Notes under the pieces: model-generated
Told to the model about the DNA's origin: nothing
The model's database searches: none
The model's input: the letters and a program-made list of their open reading frames with translations, nothing else
Shown: one piece after another, positions 62,776 through 64,000 of the stretch
Layout of the letters: each line of letters opens with the position of its first letter
How positions within the stretch are numbered: position 1 is the stretch's first letter
Made by a program: the position numbers and the translations under genes
Source of the DNA: Chaunax sp. Z400
Lineage: Eukaryota > Chordata > Actinopteri > Lophiiformes > Chaunacidae
Direction: 5' to 3'
Length of the DNA stretch: 64,000 nucleotides
Assembly (NCBI GenBank): GCA_037577475.1
Contig: CM075188.1
Span: forward strand, 4,286,001 to 4,350,000

Positions 62776-64000
62776 TGCTAATGTGAGCAGGTGATCCATA
62801 GAAATCCAGATGCTGATGTGAGCAAACGATCAATAGAAATCTAGATGCTGAGGTGAGCAGAAGATCCATTGAAATACAAATGCTGATGTGAACATGTGAT
62901 CCATAGAAATCCAGATGCTGATGTGAGCAAACGATCAATAGAAATCTAGATGCTGATGTGAGCAGTTGATCCGTAGAAATACAAATGCTGATACGAGCCA
63001 ACAATCAATAGAAATACAAATGCTGATACGAGCAGGCGATCAATAGAAATACAAATGCTGATCTGAACATGTGATCATAGAAATACAAATGCTGATGTGA
63101 GCGAACGATCAATAGAAATCAAAATGCTGTTGTGAGCAAATGATCAATAGAAATCCAGATGCTAATGTGAGCAGGTAATCCACAGAAATCCAGCTGCTGA
63201 TGTGAGCGAACGATCAATAGAAAGACAAATGCTGATGTGAGCAGGCGATCCATAGAACTCGAAATGCTGATCTGAGCAGGTGATCAATAGATATCCAGAT
63301 GCTAATGTGAGAAGGCGATCGATAGAAATAAGAAACGCTGATCTGAGAAGGTGATCCATAGAAATCCAGATGCTGATCGGAGCAGGCGATCCATAGATAT
63401 AAAAATGCTGATGTGAGCTAACGATTAATAGAAAACCAGATGCTGATGTGAGCAGGTGATCCATAGAAATCCAGATGCTGATGTGAGCAAACGATCAATA
63501 GAAATCTAGATGCTGAGGTGAGCAGAAGATCCATTGAAATACAAATGCTGATGTGAACATGTGATCCATAGAAATCCAGATGCTGATGTGAGCAAACGAT
63601 CAATAGAAATCTAGATGCTGATGTGAGCAGTTGATCCGTAGAAATACAAATGCTGATACGAGCCAACAATCAATAGAAATACAAATGCTGATACGAGCAG
63701 GCGATCAATAGAAATACAAATGCTGATCTGAACATGTGATCATAGAAATACAAATGCTGATGTGAGCGAACGATCAATAGAAATCAAAATGCTGTTGTGA
63801 GCAAATGATCAATAGAAATCCAGATGCTAATGTGAGCAGGTAATCCACAGAAATCCAGCTGCTGATGTGAGCGAACGATCAATAGAAAGACAAATGCTGA
63901 TGTGAGCAGGCGATCCATAGAACTCGAAATGCTGATCTGAGCAGGTGATCAATAGATATCCAGATGCTAATGTGAGAAGGCGATCGATAGAAATAAGAAA
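62776..64000 (+). repeat. 665-bp local tandem duplication at window end
   Basis: A segment of 665 bp (19 x 35) is repeated directly. AGCCAACAATC at 62996 recurs at 63661, and the TGTGAGCAGGCGATCC at 63236 recurs at 63901. The first unit is about 62776-63440. The second starts at about 63441 and is cut by the window end, so further copies may follow. Confidence 0.85.

Larger units (their letters stand above)
1..64000 (+). repeat. 35-bp tandem satellite array (whole window)
   Basis: Head-to-tail monomers of 35 bp fill the window except for eight 1.0-kb blocks. A clean example is 13392-13426, and the next monomer starts exactly 35 bp later. All monomers keep one orientation. The most conserved part is a core close to TGATCCATAGAAAT, followed by a variable C/A-rich tract and then ATGCTGATGTGAG. 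Two classes recur: one with GCAGGTGATCC and one with GCGAACGATCA, the latter carrying CpG. Occasional monomers are 32, 34 or 36 bp, so the phase drifts slowly. There is no unique sequence between monomers. I do not recognise the family by name. Both window ends cut through the array, so its full size is unknown. Confidence 0.98.

Noticed and set aside
2016..63669. More than 100 minus-strand open frames of 60-188 codons as genes
   Set aside because: They are forced by a 35-bp repeat with no minus-strand stop in its consensus. They overlap one another in different frames, have no consistent start context, no domain and no codon bias, and their ends follow satellite variants.
1..64000. CRISPR array (repeat unit of about 35 bp)
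   Set aside because: The monomers are contiguous, with no unique spacers between repeats, no leader and no cas genes. The repeats themselves vary and form higher-order units, as in eukaryotic satellites.
1..64000. Telomeric or interstitial telomere repeats, rRNA or tRNA clusters
   Set aside because: No TTAGGG-type runs were seen, no rRNA-like conserved blocks, and no tRNA A/B-box pattern outside chance matches in the repeat.

Overview
The whole 64-kb window is eukaryotic satellite DNA. I find no protein-coding gene, rRNA or tRNA that I can support. The basic unit is a 35-bp monomer (example at 13392-13426) repeated head-to-tail on one strand. Its most constant part is a core reading roughly TGATC(C/A)ATAGAAAT. 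Two recurring flavours differ just before that core: 'GCAGGTGATCC' and the CpG-containing 'GCGAACGATCA'. The array runs off both ends of the window. Every long open frame lies on the minus strand and is a by-product of the repeat. The consensus has no minus-strand stop in any frame, and because 35 is not a multiple of 3 the frames rotate through a 105-bp (35-codon) cycle.

The monomers are organised into nested higher-order repeats (HORs). Region 1 (1 to about 17160) is a family called A here. It has an irregular lead-in (1-1560), a 2765-bp unit, three near-identical 2660-bp units (76 monomers' length each), and a rearranged expanded unit. Region 2 (about 17165-21410) is built from a B module present twice at about 2460 bp offset, with a C-like and an A-like piece between. 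Region 3 (21411-64000) is punctuated by eight copies of a 1.0-kb non-satellite block, the 'insert' (I1-I8). Inserts I1-I4 are separated by 4618, 4829 and 4829 bp of mixed A+B satellite (type I). I4-I8 are separated by 10356, 5144, 5811 and 3284 bp, mostly C-module satellite (type II).

The insert is the only non-repetitive sequence in the window and the most interesting element. All eight copies keep a consensus cAMP-response-type site (TGACGTCA), an adjacent ACGTCA half-site, two ACTTCCGG ETS-type sites 42 bp apart, a TGAGTCA AP-1-type site, a CCAAT pentamer and an AATAAA hexamer. This combination resembles an animal housekeeping or bidirectional promoter, which raises the possibility that the array is transcribed from repeated internal promoters. 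That is inference, since no RNA data are available. The insert edges fade into degenerate monomers and show no terminal inverted repeat, poly-A tail or target duplication that I can see. It therefore looks like captured array-flanking DNA more than a transposon.

Organism: a metazoan is likely from the promoter motifs. A teleost fish is my best guess from the insert's general look (for example tandem GCTAAC next to ETS/CRE sites), but this is weak. A pericentromeric, subtelomeric or sex-chromosome heterochromatic location is possible and cannot be decided from the sequence. Copy numbers of near-identical units depend on assembly quality.
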